From Streptomyces avermitilis MA-4680 = NBRC 14893 (GTDB taxonomy: Bacteria; Actinomycetota; Actinomycetes; Streptomycetales; Streptomycetaceae): 64,000 nucleotides of DNA. Below the pieces are notes generated by a model. It was not told the origin of the DNA, ran no database searches, and worked only from the letters and a program-made list of their open reading frames with translations. This document shows positions 16,929 to 24,370 of the stretch, one piece after another. The DNA lies in contig NC_003155.5 of assembly GCF_000009765.2 (NCBI RefSeq), forward strand, positions 6,572,001 to 6,636,000, given 5' to 3'. The translations under genes were made by a program, and so were the position numbers. Position 1 is the stretch's first letter; each line of letters begins with the position of its first letter.

Positions 16929-19399
16929 TCAAGCCGGAGGCGATTCCGCAGTACACGGGGAATCTGGAACAGCTGGAGAAGGACTACGGCAGTCTGAAGA
17001 CGGTTGCCGGGAGTATCCGGACCACCGGCAAGGACGTGCACTCGCAGTTCCAGGGGTTGTCGGCGTATTACACGGCGCCGGAGGCGGAGCAGTTGTTCGC
17101 GTCGACGAAGCCGGTGGCGGACCGGGCGGACGGGTTCGCGGACGATCTGGAGAAGGTGTCCGGTGCCCTGTCGTCGTACTCGACCGAGGTGCGTCCGCTG
17201 GTCCAGAAGCTGGAGCAGCTGAAGCTGGACGCGACGAAGTTCGTCAGCTCGGTCAAGGGTGACGACGACTGGGAGTACGACGAGGACAAGATCGACGAGC
17301 ACAACAAGATCCGGGATGACGTGACGGCGACCGTCGCGGCGTTCTGGGCTGCGGAGCGCACCTGCCACAACGCGATCACCAAGCTGTTCGGTGGGACGCA
17401 GATGGTGGCGGGGGACGGTTCGGACCGTAAGGACCAGTACGGGTTCAACGCGGACGACCTGAAGAACGCGAAGCTTCCCTGGGGTGACCCGATGGAGGAG
17501 AAACATCACGTCTGGGAGGTCGGGCACTGGGTCAAGTCGTTCGTGTGGGACGGCCTGATCGTGGACGGCGTCTGGGGCACCATCAAGGGTCTGGGCACGC
17601 TGGTCGGGTTCGGCGGCTGGGACGCGATGGGCCAGGCCTGGAAGGGTCTCGCACAGCTCGCGACCGGTCTGGCGATCTCCTCGATTCCGGGTGCGAGCGC
17701 GTTGTTCTGGACGTTGCCGGACGACAAGCTGCCCTCCTGGCTGCGGGATTCGCGTACCGCGATGAAGGAGACCGGCAAGGCGCTGGTGGCGTGGGACGAG
17801 TGGGGCAAGAACCCGGGCCGGGCCGCGGGTGCGGTCACCTTCAATGTGCTGACCACCGTGTTCACCGGCGGTGCGGGTGGTGCGGCGGCTGGTGCCGGGA
17901 AGGCGGGCGCGGTCGCGAAGGTGCTGTCCGTGGCGGGCAAGGCGGGCAAGTTCATCGACCCGATGACGTATGTCGCCAAGGGCGCGGGCGCGGGCCTGTC
18001 GAAGATCGGTGACATCGCGAAGGGCCTGAAGGGGATCGGCAACATCGAGATCCCCAAACTCCCCGACGGTTCGGTGCAACTCCCCGACGGCCGCCTCCTG
18101 GAGCCGAACGGCGATCTCGTGGGCCCGGGCGGTGTCGTCGACACGACGCCGGTCCCGCACGAGCCGGTGCTCCCGGCCCACTGGACCATCCAGGAGCCCG
18201 CGCTCTCCGGGGTGCGTGCCGGTGACGGTCTGCCTGGTGGCGTGGCGCATGCGGGCGATTCGTTGCCGACGGGCGGTCACTACGACACGTCGTTGCCGAG
18301 CGGTGCCGCGGACCATGTGCCGGGCGGAACGGCCGGGCACACGCCCAGCGGTACGGCCGCGCACACGCCGAGCGGAACGTTCGACGGGACACCGACGTCG
18401 TACGACCACACCCCGACGGCCACGCCGCACGACGTGCCGACGGGCACCCCGCACACCGGGCACGACCTCCCGAGCGGCGGCGGCCACCCGCCGGAGCCGC
18501 ACGGCACGGGGCACGACACCCCGGGCGGCCACACGGACGACGCGTCCCACGGCTCCGGGCACGACGGGCCGGGTCACGGGCACGACGGCACCGGGCACAC
18601 GGACGACGCGGCGCACGTCGGCGACCACGCGGGCGTCGACCACGCCGCCGTGGACGCCGCCGCGCACCACGGCACCGACACTCCGGTCGCGCCGGGGCAC
18701 TCGGGTGCGGATGCGGCGGGGCACGGCGGGGCCGGGGAGCCGTTCGAGTACGAGCCGCACATGTCGGGGGACGACTTCGAAGAACTGGCCACCGACGCGG
18801 AGAAACACGCGGTGGCCACGGCGGAACTGGAGCGGGGCACGAACCCCGCGGCCAGCCTCAGCGACGACGCGGGGCAGGCGTACGGCGACGCGTACTGGAA
18901 CGACTACGTGGACAACCTCGACCCCTCCGGGAGAGAGGCGCTCCGCACGTACACCGGTCACGACTACACGGAGATCAACAGCCACCTCCGGGGCGAGAAC
19001 CCCGATGTGTATCCCGAGACGCTGCACACCATCGACGAGATGGACCGCGTCATGGGCACCCGTCCCGTGCCCGAGGACATCATGATCGTCCGCGGTACCG
19101 GGATCGAGCACCTCAAGCTGAGGTCGCCGCTCGACATGCTGGGCAACACCTACGGGGACGGCGCGTACACCTCGTCGGCGCTCGGCAGGACGGTGCCGCC
19201 CGCCTTCGCGTGGAAGCCGGTCGTCATGCACTGGCGGGTACCGAAGGGGACGCCCGCCCTCTGGCTGGACAAGATCTCCAAGCACCCCGGGGAACGGGAG
19301 CTGCTCCTCGCCCGCGGTACCCAGTACAAGGTGACGCGCGTCTTCATGGACGAGGCGGGCAAGTGGCACGTCTACGGGGAGGTCCTGCCCAGGCCGTAG
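16925..19399 (+). CDS. T7SS polymorphic toxin with C-terminal ADP-ribosyltransferase domain
   Basis: 824 residues from GTG 16925. Residues 1-160 are helical and probably the T7SS delivery part; 'WGTIKGLGTLVGFGGWDAMG' and later hydrophobic Gly/Ala stretches (about 200-370) resemble pretoxin regions. Residues about 420-605 are a low-complexity His/Gly/Thr/Pro linker with TPSGTA-like repeats. Residues about 610-824 form an R-S-E class ADP-ribosyltransferase: Arg723 in 'IMIVRGTG', the STS-like 'YTSSAL' (Ser750-Ser751), and Glu790/Glu792 in 'HPGERELLL', the ExE motif of arginine-specific toxins. It would use NAD+ to modify a target protein in competing cells. The gene is coupled to the gene before it, and the candidate immunity gene follows after 59 bp. 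Confidence 0.85.
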   Translation: MIKPEAIPQYTGNLEQLEKDYGSLKTVAGSIRTTGKDVHSQFQGLSAYYTAPEAEQLFASTKPVADRADGFADDLEKVSGALSSYSTEVRPLVQKLEQLKLDATKFVSSVKGDDDWEYDEDKIDEHNKIRDDVTATVAAFWAAERTCHNAITKLFGGTQMVAGDGSDRKDQYGFNADDLKNAKLPWGDPMEEKHHVWEVGHWVKSFVWDGLIVDGVWGTIKGLGTLVGFGGWDAMGQAWKGLAQLATGLAISSIPGASALFWTLPDDKLPSWLRDSRTAMKETGKALVAWDEWGKNPGRAAGAVTFNVLTTVFTGGAGGAAAGAGKAGAVAKVLSVAGKAGKFIDPMTYVAKGAGAGLSKIGDIAKGLKGIGNIEIPKLPDGSVQLPDGRLLEPNGDLVGPGGVVDTTPVPHEPVLPAHWTIQEPALSGVRAGDGLPGGVAHAGDSLPTGGHYDTSLPSGAADHVPGGTAGHTPSGTAAHTPSGTFDGTPTSYDHTPTATPHDVPTGTPHTGHDLPSGGGHPPEPHGTGHDTPGGHTDDASHGSGHDGPGHGHDGTGHTDDAAHVGDHAGVDHAAVDAAAHHGTDTPVAPGHSGADAAGHGGAGEPFEYEPHMSGDDFEELATDAEKHAVATAELERGTNPAASLSDDAGQAYGDAYWNDYVDNLDPSGREALRTYTGHDYTEINSHLRGENPDVYPETLHTIDEMDRVMGTRPVPEDIMIVRGTGIEHLKLRSPLDMLGNTYGDGAYTSSALGRTVPPAFAWKPVVMHWRVPKGTPALWLDKISKHPGERELLLARGTQYKVTRVFMDEAGKWHVYGEVLPRP

Positions 19400-19458
19400 C
19401 GAGCGGCGTCGGCGGACCCTCGTTGCGGATCAGGCAGAGGTAAAGGAATGTGGACTTC

Positions 19459-19863
19459 ATGAGCAGTGAACAACCGATCAACCCGCGCTTCGACGACGAC
19501 CTGAGGTTCGTGGAGAGCCCGGGCGGCCCGCCGCGCTATCGGGACTGGACCGAGAAGCCGGTGCAGTACTTCACGGTGGTCGACAAGCAGGGCGGCGGGG
19601 TCCTCGGGTACGTGTGGGCCGGCGACGAGGACGACGCCGCCGCGTACGAGCCGCGGCAGGCCGCCGGACCCCGAGGGGTGAACGCGGGCATCTCCTGGGG
19701 CAGTCGGCTGCGCAAAGCCAAGGAACGGGGCATCCGACCGTCCGAGGCCCTCGCCGAGTTGGTGGCCGACCCGGAGCCGGGCGGCACGGGACGGCCCCTG
19801 CCCGGCTCCCTCACCGACGCCCCGAACGCCGCCGCGGTCGACGCCCTCGCCAAGAGCGACTAG
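19459..19863 (+). CDS. Candidate immunity protein for the ADP-ribosylating toxin
   Basis: 134 residues (137 from GTG 19450, which has AGAGG at a better distance; ATG 19459 has AAAGGA 11 bases upstream). It is a small acidic cytoplasmic protein without signal peptide, with a predicted beta-rich half ('PVQYFTVVDKQGGGVLGYVWAG') and a helical, Pro/Ala-rich tail. No known domain was recognised. Its place directly after the toxin gene and its size and acidity are typical of immunity proteins in polymorphic toxin systems. The alternative is a conserved T7SS accessory protein unrelated to immunity; sequence alone cannot decide. Confidence 0.6.
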   Translation: MSSEQPINPRFDDDLRFVESPGGPPRYRDWTEKPVQYFTVVDKQGGGVLGYVWAGDEDDAAAYEPRQAAGPRGVNAGISWGSRLRKAKERGIRPSEALAELVADPEPGGTGRPLPGSLTDAPNAAAVDALAKSD

Positions 19864-20020
19864 CCGACGGCCGGTTCCGGGCCGTGGCGGAAGGCCCGCT
19901 GGACGCCGTCGCGGAGTCGCTGAGGCCGAGGGCCCTGAGTTGGTGTCGGCGCGCTCCGCGCGGTACACATATCCGCTCAGGTGATCAGAAACATTGCAGA
20001 CTCCACGGGGGACAAGCACC

Positions 20021-20602
20021 ATGACCACGCCGCCGGCACCCAACCCGCACCAGCAGCCGCACCCGCAGGCCAATCCCTACGCCCAGCCGCAGGCCAACCC
20101 CTATGCCCTACAGGGCGGTCACCCGCAGGCCCCCGGGTACGGCGCCCCCGGGTACGGCGCCGTACCTCCGCAGGCCGGCCCCCAGTGGGGCGCCCCGTAC
20201 GGGCCCGGTGCGTACCTTTCGTGCAAGTTCTGTGGAGGTGCGCCCGCCGTCGACGTCACCTTCCGGGCCCATCGGGGCCTGTTGATCCTGATGTCGTTCC
20301 AGAAGCTGTCCGGGCCGATGTGCGCGACCTGCGGGCTGGGCGTCCAGCGGGCCATGACCACCCAGACCCTGTGGCAGGGCTGGTGGAGCCCGTTCTCGCT
20401 GTTCCTGTTCACGCCGTTCACGCTCGTCTGGAACCTCATCGCCCGCGGCAAGGTGACGAAGCTCCAGCCCCCGCAGCCCGGGCAGCACGGCCCGCAGGTC
20501 GACCCCGGTGAGCCGGTGCACCGGCGGGGCCTCGCCTACGTGGCACTCGTCCCGGTCCTGTGGATCTGCTTCATGATCGCGCAGGGTCTGACCCAGTCGT
20601 AG
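20021..20602 (+). CDS. Zinc-ribbon-like membrane protein in the T7SS cluster
   Basis: 193 residues. The first ~60 are a Gln/Pro/Tyr/Gly-rich disordered leader (PHPQANPYAQPQ-type repeats). Two CxxC pairs follow (Cys68/Cys71 in 'SCKFCGG' and Cys101/Cys104 in 'MCATCGLG'), likely a zinc ribbon. Two hydrophobic segments are seen: 'WWSPFSLFLFTPFTLVWNLIA' (written as WWSPFSLF, FTPFTLVW, NLIA) and 'LAYVALVPVLWICFMIA'. Start ATG 20021 has GGGGGAC upstream. The Pro/Gln leader is common in actinobacterial membrane proteins with cytoplasmic scaffolding roles. The function is unknown; it could be a further T7SS component or part of toxin self-protection. Confidence 0.75.
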   Translation: MTTPPAPNPHQQPHPQANPYAQPQANPYALQGGHPQAPGYGAPGYGAVPPQAGPQWGAPYGPGAYLSCKFCGGAPAVDVTFRAHRGLLILMSFQKLSGPMCATCGLGVQRAMTTQTLWQGWWSPFSLFLFTPFTLVWNLIARGKVTKLQPPQPGQHGPQVDPGEPVHRRGLAYVALVPVLWICFMIAQGLTQS

Positions 20603-20677
20603 CACCCGTACCTGGGGTGTACTGCCCGCTCATGCATGCCTTATGTTGCAGAGGCAAAGTTAGGGGGAGCCTGCTTT

Positions 20678-21160
20678 ATGCCGCAGGAAGGGCGAGCACA
20701 GGCGCAGCCGCGGCTCATGGCCTTGGCGGAGGTCGAGGCCGTCGCGCGCACCGCGCATGCCGCGCAGAAGGACAAGGCCGGACGGCCGTACGCGGAGCAT
20801 CTGCAGGCCGTCGCCGAGGGAGTACGGGCTCGCGGCGGAGCGGACGAACTCGTCGCCGCCGCCTGGCTGCACGACTCCGTGGAGGACGGCGTGCTCAGCG
20901 AGCGGTGGCTGGCGGACGCGGCCCTGTCGCAGCGCACGAAGGACGTCGTCCGGGCCGTGACCAAGCGCGCGGGGGAGGATCCCGAGGCGTACGCCCGGCG
21001 CATCCTCGCCACCCCCGGGGCCCGGCTCGTCAAGGCGGCGGACCTCGCGCACAACGCCGACCCGCGGCGGCTCGCCGTACTCGACGGCCCGACCGCCGAG
21101 CGGCTCACCCTCAAGTACGCCGCCATGCGCGCGTATCTCGGCCTCGGCGCCGAGGACTGA
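20678..21160 (+). CDS. HD-domain phosphohydrolase, (p)ppGpp-hydrolase-like
   Basis: 160 residues from ATG 20678, which has GGGGGAG nine bases upstream. The order of metal ligands matches the hydrolase domain of RelA/SpoT-family and small MESH1-like enzymes: His41 in 'GRPYAEHLQAVA', His65-Asp66 in 'WLHDSVEDG' with Glu69-Asp70, and a late Asp in 'KAADLAHNAD'. Such enzymes remove pyrophosphate from (p)ppGpp, or act on other nucleotides. The synthetase domain is absent. A stand-alone alarmone-hydrolase-like gene inside a T7SS locus is unexpected. It sits between two small membrane-protein genes and is probably co-transcribed with them. Confidence 0.75.
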   Translation: MPQEGRAQAQPRLMALAEVEAVARTAHAAQKDKAGRPYAEHLQAVAEGVRARGGADELVAAAWLHDSVEDGVLSERWLADAALSQRTKDVVRAVTKRAGEDPEAYARRILATPGARLVKAADLAHNADPRRLAVLDGPTAERLTLKYAAMRAYLGLGAED

Positions 21161-21175
21161 CGGCGGGCGGACGAA

Positions 21176-21205
21176 GACGTGCGACCACTGGACGTGCGAC
21201 CACTG
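21176..21205. repeat. Tandem 15-bp duplication
   Basis: The unit GACGTGCGACCACTG occurs twice in direct succession between the HD-domain gene and the short membrane-protein gene, 18 bp before the next start codon. Confidence 0.9.
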
Positions 21206-21222
21206 AAGGACCGGGACGACTG

Positions 21223-21546
21223 ATGGCACGGGACTACGACAGCCAGCTGCTGGAGTCGGTGGCGGTGCGCCGGCGGCGGATGCGCGACGCGCTGCTGTTC
21301 GGCGCGCAGCGCGGCCGCCGCACGGTGGACGAGCGGTTCGGCAAGGTGTTCGCCGGGATCGCGATCGCCGCCGTCCTGTGCGCCGGATGCATCGGCTGGT
21401 CCTTCCTCCAGGCCACCCTGGCGAAGCAGAAGGCCGAGCAGAAGAAACAGCAACAGCAGCAGGAGCAGCTGTACAACCCGTCGGGGCAGAGCGCCACACC
21501 CAAGGCCTCGGGCGGGACCCCGACACAGGGTTCGGAGAAGAAGTGA
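21223..21546 (+). CDS. Short single-pass membrane protein, EccB-like N-terminus
   Basis: 107 residues: a basic cytoplasmic N-terminus ('QLLESVAVRRRRMRDALLFG'), one membrane helix ('FAGIAIAAVLCAGCIGWSFL', about residues 43-62), then a Lys/Gln-rich tail ('KQKAEQKKQQQQQEQL') facing outward. The order of features before and in the helix resembles the N-terminus of EccB (helix, Arg-rich turn, 'VFAG...A' membrane helix, short stalk), but EccB's ~400-residue periplasmic domain is missing. It stands immediately before eccD, where EccB would be expected to act. Calling it a miniature EccB is my inference. Confidence 0.7.
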   Translation: MARDYDSQLLESVAVRRRRMRDALLFGAQRGRRTVDERFGKVFAGIAIAAVLCAGCIGWSFLQATLAKQKAEQKKQQQQQEQLYNPSGQSATPKASGGTPTQGSEKK

Positions 21547-21622
21547 ACGAGGCCGCACGAGCGGGCATGAACGCGTCATGGAAGGCCCGTTCCCGAAACT
21601 TCGCGATGATAGGTTCCCGTAA

Positions 21623-22978
21623 GTGGTGAGCACTGCAACGACTTCCCGGGCCCAGCTGAGCCGAGTGACCCTGGTCGGCGAGCGACGGCGAGCCGACATC
21701 GTCCTGCCGTCGGACACCCCGATCGGTCAACTGCTTCCCGACATCCTCCAGTTGCTCGACGACCGGGCCGCCGCGCGCCCCATGACCCGACAGCTGATCA
21801 CCTCCGACGGCTCGGTGCTGCCGCACGACGCCACGCTGTCCTCGGCCGAGGTCGCCGACGGCGCGGTACTCCAGCTCGTACGCGCCCACTCCGCGCCGCC
21901 CGCCCCGGTCGTGCACGACGTGACCGACCAGGTGGCCGACGACCTCGACCTGCGGGCCTGGCGCTGGCGCCCTTCCGCGCGCCGGGCGAGCGCCGGGGTG
22001 GCGACCGTCGCCTTCGCGGTGCTCGCGGCCGTACTCGCCCGCCGCGAGTTCGCCCTGGAGTCCCTCACCGGAGGCCTGGTCGCCGCCACGCTTCTGTTCC
22101 TGGTGACCGGCGCTCTCGTCGCCAGGATCGGGGACGGCAACCGAGGCCTCGCCACCGCCCTGCTGCTCGCCTGCGGCGGACTCGGGCTGCTCACCGCGTG
22201 GACCGCGGCCGACGCGTACCACTGGCCGGGCACGGCCCGCCTCGCCGCCGTCGTGGCGGCGCTGGTGCTCACGCTCGTCCTGCTCGCGTTCTTCTCGCCG
22301 CTGGGCCGCGGCGGACTCATCGGCGCCGGAGGGACCGCCGTCATCGCGATCGTCTGGGAAGCCGTCGCCGCGGTACAGGACCAGCCGGCCCGGCTCGGCG
22401 CCGTGATGGCCGTCTTCTCCGTGGTGCTGCTCGGGCTGCTGCCCCGGTTCGCGCTGATGGCGTCCGGGCTCACCGGCCTCGACGACCGCCGCTCCGGGGG
22501 CGTCTCCGTCAGCCGCCACCAGGTGGGCAACGCCCTGGCCGCCACGCACCGCGGGCTCGCCCTCGCCACCATCGCGACCGCCGCCTCGGCCGCCGCCGGG
22601 GGCTGGCTGGTGACCACCGCCGGGACGCCGACCGTGTGGACCGTGACCCTCGCCTCGCTGACCGCGGTGGTGCTGCTGTCGCGGGCCCGGGCGTTCCCGC
22701 TGGTCGCCGAGGTGGTGGCGCTGTTCGCCGCCGCGGCCCTCCTCGGCGTACGCCTGGTCATGGTGTGGCTGGACCACGACGGCGGTGCCGCGCCGCTCAT
22801 CGTGCTGTGCGCCGCCTCGGTGCTGCCGTTGCTCGTGCTCGCCGTGCAGCCGCCCGAGCACGTACAGGTCCGGCTCCGGCGGAGCGCCGACCTGATCGAG
22901 TCCATCGGCGTCATCGGGCTCTTCCCGCTGGCCGTCGGCGTCTTCGGTATCTACGGGCAACTGCTCAACAAGTTCTGA
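21623..22978 (+). CDS. eccD: EccD, integral membrane channel component of T7SS
   Basis: 451 residues. Residues about 10-95 form the ubiquitin-like YukD domain that starts every EccD ('SRVTLVGERRRADIVLPSD', 'LPHDATLSSAEVADGAVLQLV'). After a short charged linker come about eleven membrane helices to the C-terminus. EccD is the most hydrophobic subunit of the T7SS membrane complex and lines the central pore around EccC. The start is GTG 21623, directly followed by a second GTG (21626); either could be used. The gene ends about 109 bp before the MinD-like gene. Confidence 0.9.
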   Translation: MVSTATTSRAQLSRVTLVGERRRADIVLPSDTPIGQLLPDILQLLDDRAAARPMTRQLITSDGSVLPHDATLSSAEVADGAVLQLVRAHSAPPAPVVHDVTDQVADDLDLRAWRWRPSARRASAGVATVAFAVLAAVLARREFALESLTGGLVAATLLFLVTGALVARIGDGNRGLATALLLACGGLGLLTAWTAADAYHWPGTARLAAVVAALVLTLVLLAFFSPLGRGGLIGAGGTAVIAIVWEAVAAVQDQPARLGAVMAVFSVVLLGLLPRFALMASGLTGLDDRRSGGVSVSRHQVGNALAATHRGLALATIATAASAAAGGWLVTTAGTPTVWTVTLASLTAVVLLSRARAFPLVAEVVALFAAAALLGVRLVMVWLDHDGGAAPLIVLCAASVLPLLVLAVQPPEHVQVRLRRSADLIESIGVIGLFPLAVGVFGIYGQLLNKF

Positions 22979-23087
22979 GTCGACGTCGGCACACCGGCAC
23001 ACGCGGTGAGTCGGCACACGGGCGCTGCGGTGGCGGGGCCGCGCCGCAGGGGAAACAACGCAGGAGAGAGCAGGAGAGAAGGGCGAC

Positions 23088-24349
23088 ATGCCGAACGGCG
23101 ACAACTGGCAGAGCGATGTGCTGCGCGATCTGAAGGGCGGTGCCGCGCGGCAGCAGAGCGCGCAGGGGCCGGCCGCACAGGCGCAGGGCACGCCTGCCGC
23201 GGGGGCTCCGCGGCCGCCGCAGGGCGACCCCGCCACAAGGTACCCGGCGTGCCCGCACCAGGGTCAGGGCGGCCACGGAGCTCACCCCGTACCCGGCGCA
23301 CCCACCAGCCCTCCGCACCCGCCGAGGCCCAGGCCCAGGCCCAACAGGCGTACACGGCCCAGCAGCCGCACGCCCCGCAGCCGCAAGCCCGGTCCGCCGC
23401 CCACCTCCCCGGCGCACGTCCCGCCCGCACCCCCGACTCCCGCCCCGTCGTGGACAAGACCCTCGCCGGGGCCGGCCTCAAGCCCCGGCACGGCGAGCCC
23501 TTCGCCACCCGTGCCGTGCGCGCCGTACGCCGTACCGTCTCCTCCTCCGCCGCCCGCGAGGTCGCCGAGACCACCGCCACCGCCGAGGTCCTTCAGCAGG
23601 CGGTGACCACGGGACGGCAGATCGCCGTCACCTCGATCCGCGGCGGCGCCGGCAAGTCCACCATCGCGGCGCTGCTCGGCACCACGTACGCGCACTACCG
23701 GCACGACCCCGTCCTCCTCGTCGAGGCCGACCCCGCGCTCGGCACACTGCCGCTCCGGCTCGGCGCCGAGACGCTGCGCTGGACCACCGGGGACGTCGCC
23801 GGCATCGTCGAACCGCAGATGTCACTGCTCGACGTCACCGGCTACCTCGTCCAACTCCCCGACAACGCCTGGCTGTTGCCGGGCAGCCAGGGGCAGATCG
23901 GCGCGATGCTCGACCTCAGGTCGTACGAGAAGGTCATGGTGTCGCTGCGCCGCTACTTCGGCGTGACCGTCGTGGACTGCGAGACGCTGCCCGCCGAGGT
24001 CGCCCGCGTCGCGTTGTCCGCCTCGCAGGCGCGGGTGCTGGCGGTGCCCGCGACGCTGGAGGGCGTCTCCAGTACGTACGCCGTCCTGGAGTGGATGCGC
24101 GGGCTGCCCCGGCATGTCATCGCCGGGACCGTCGTCGTGCTGACCGAGACGGTGCCGCACTCCGGACTCGACCTCGACAAGGCCGCCGAGAAACTGAGGG
24201 CGACCGGCGCGAGCGTCCAGCTCCTGCCGTACGACCGGCATCTGGCGGCCGGGGGCGTGATCCGCACGGAACTCCTCGCGCAGCCCACCCGCCTGGCGGC
24301 CACCCGCCTGGCGGCCCAGGTCTTCGAGCTCTCCCAGCAGCGCCGCTGA
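23088..24349 (+). CDS. MinD/ParA-like ATPase of the T7SS cluster, apparent frameshift near 23.24-23.31 kb
   Basis: The natural start is ATG 23088 (GGAGAG ribosome-binding site), giving 'MPNGDNWQSDVLRDLKGG' and a Pro/Gln/Ala linker. The ATPase domain, however, is in the frame one base back: 'QIAVTSIRGGAGKST' (deviant Walker A, nt about 23623-23667), 'VLLVEADPALGTLPLRLG', 'VTVVDCETLP' and so on to the stop at 24349. That frame has only an unsupported GTG start (23006) whose early product is Arg-rich and non-protein-like. A one-base loss (net -1) between about 23240 and 23310, inside a C/G-rich linker, explains this. It may be a sequencing error, a mutation or programmed slippage. MinD-like ATPases of T7SS (EspI/YueB-linked types) regulate secretion. 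eccC follows 21 bp on. Confidence 0.75.
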
Positions 24350-24370
24350 TTCAGGGGGAGGAGAAGGAAG

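Noticed and set aside
18132..19085. Arg/Thr-rich open frame inside the toxin gene
   Set aside because: It is the +1 reading of the repeat linker and toxin domain; the toxin frame has the ADP-ribosyltransferase motifs and correct coupling with its neighbour.
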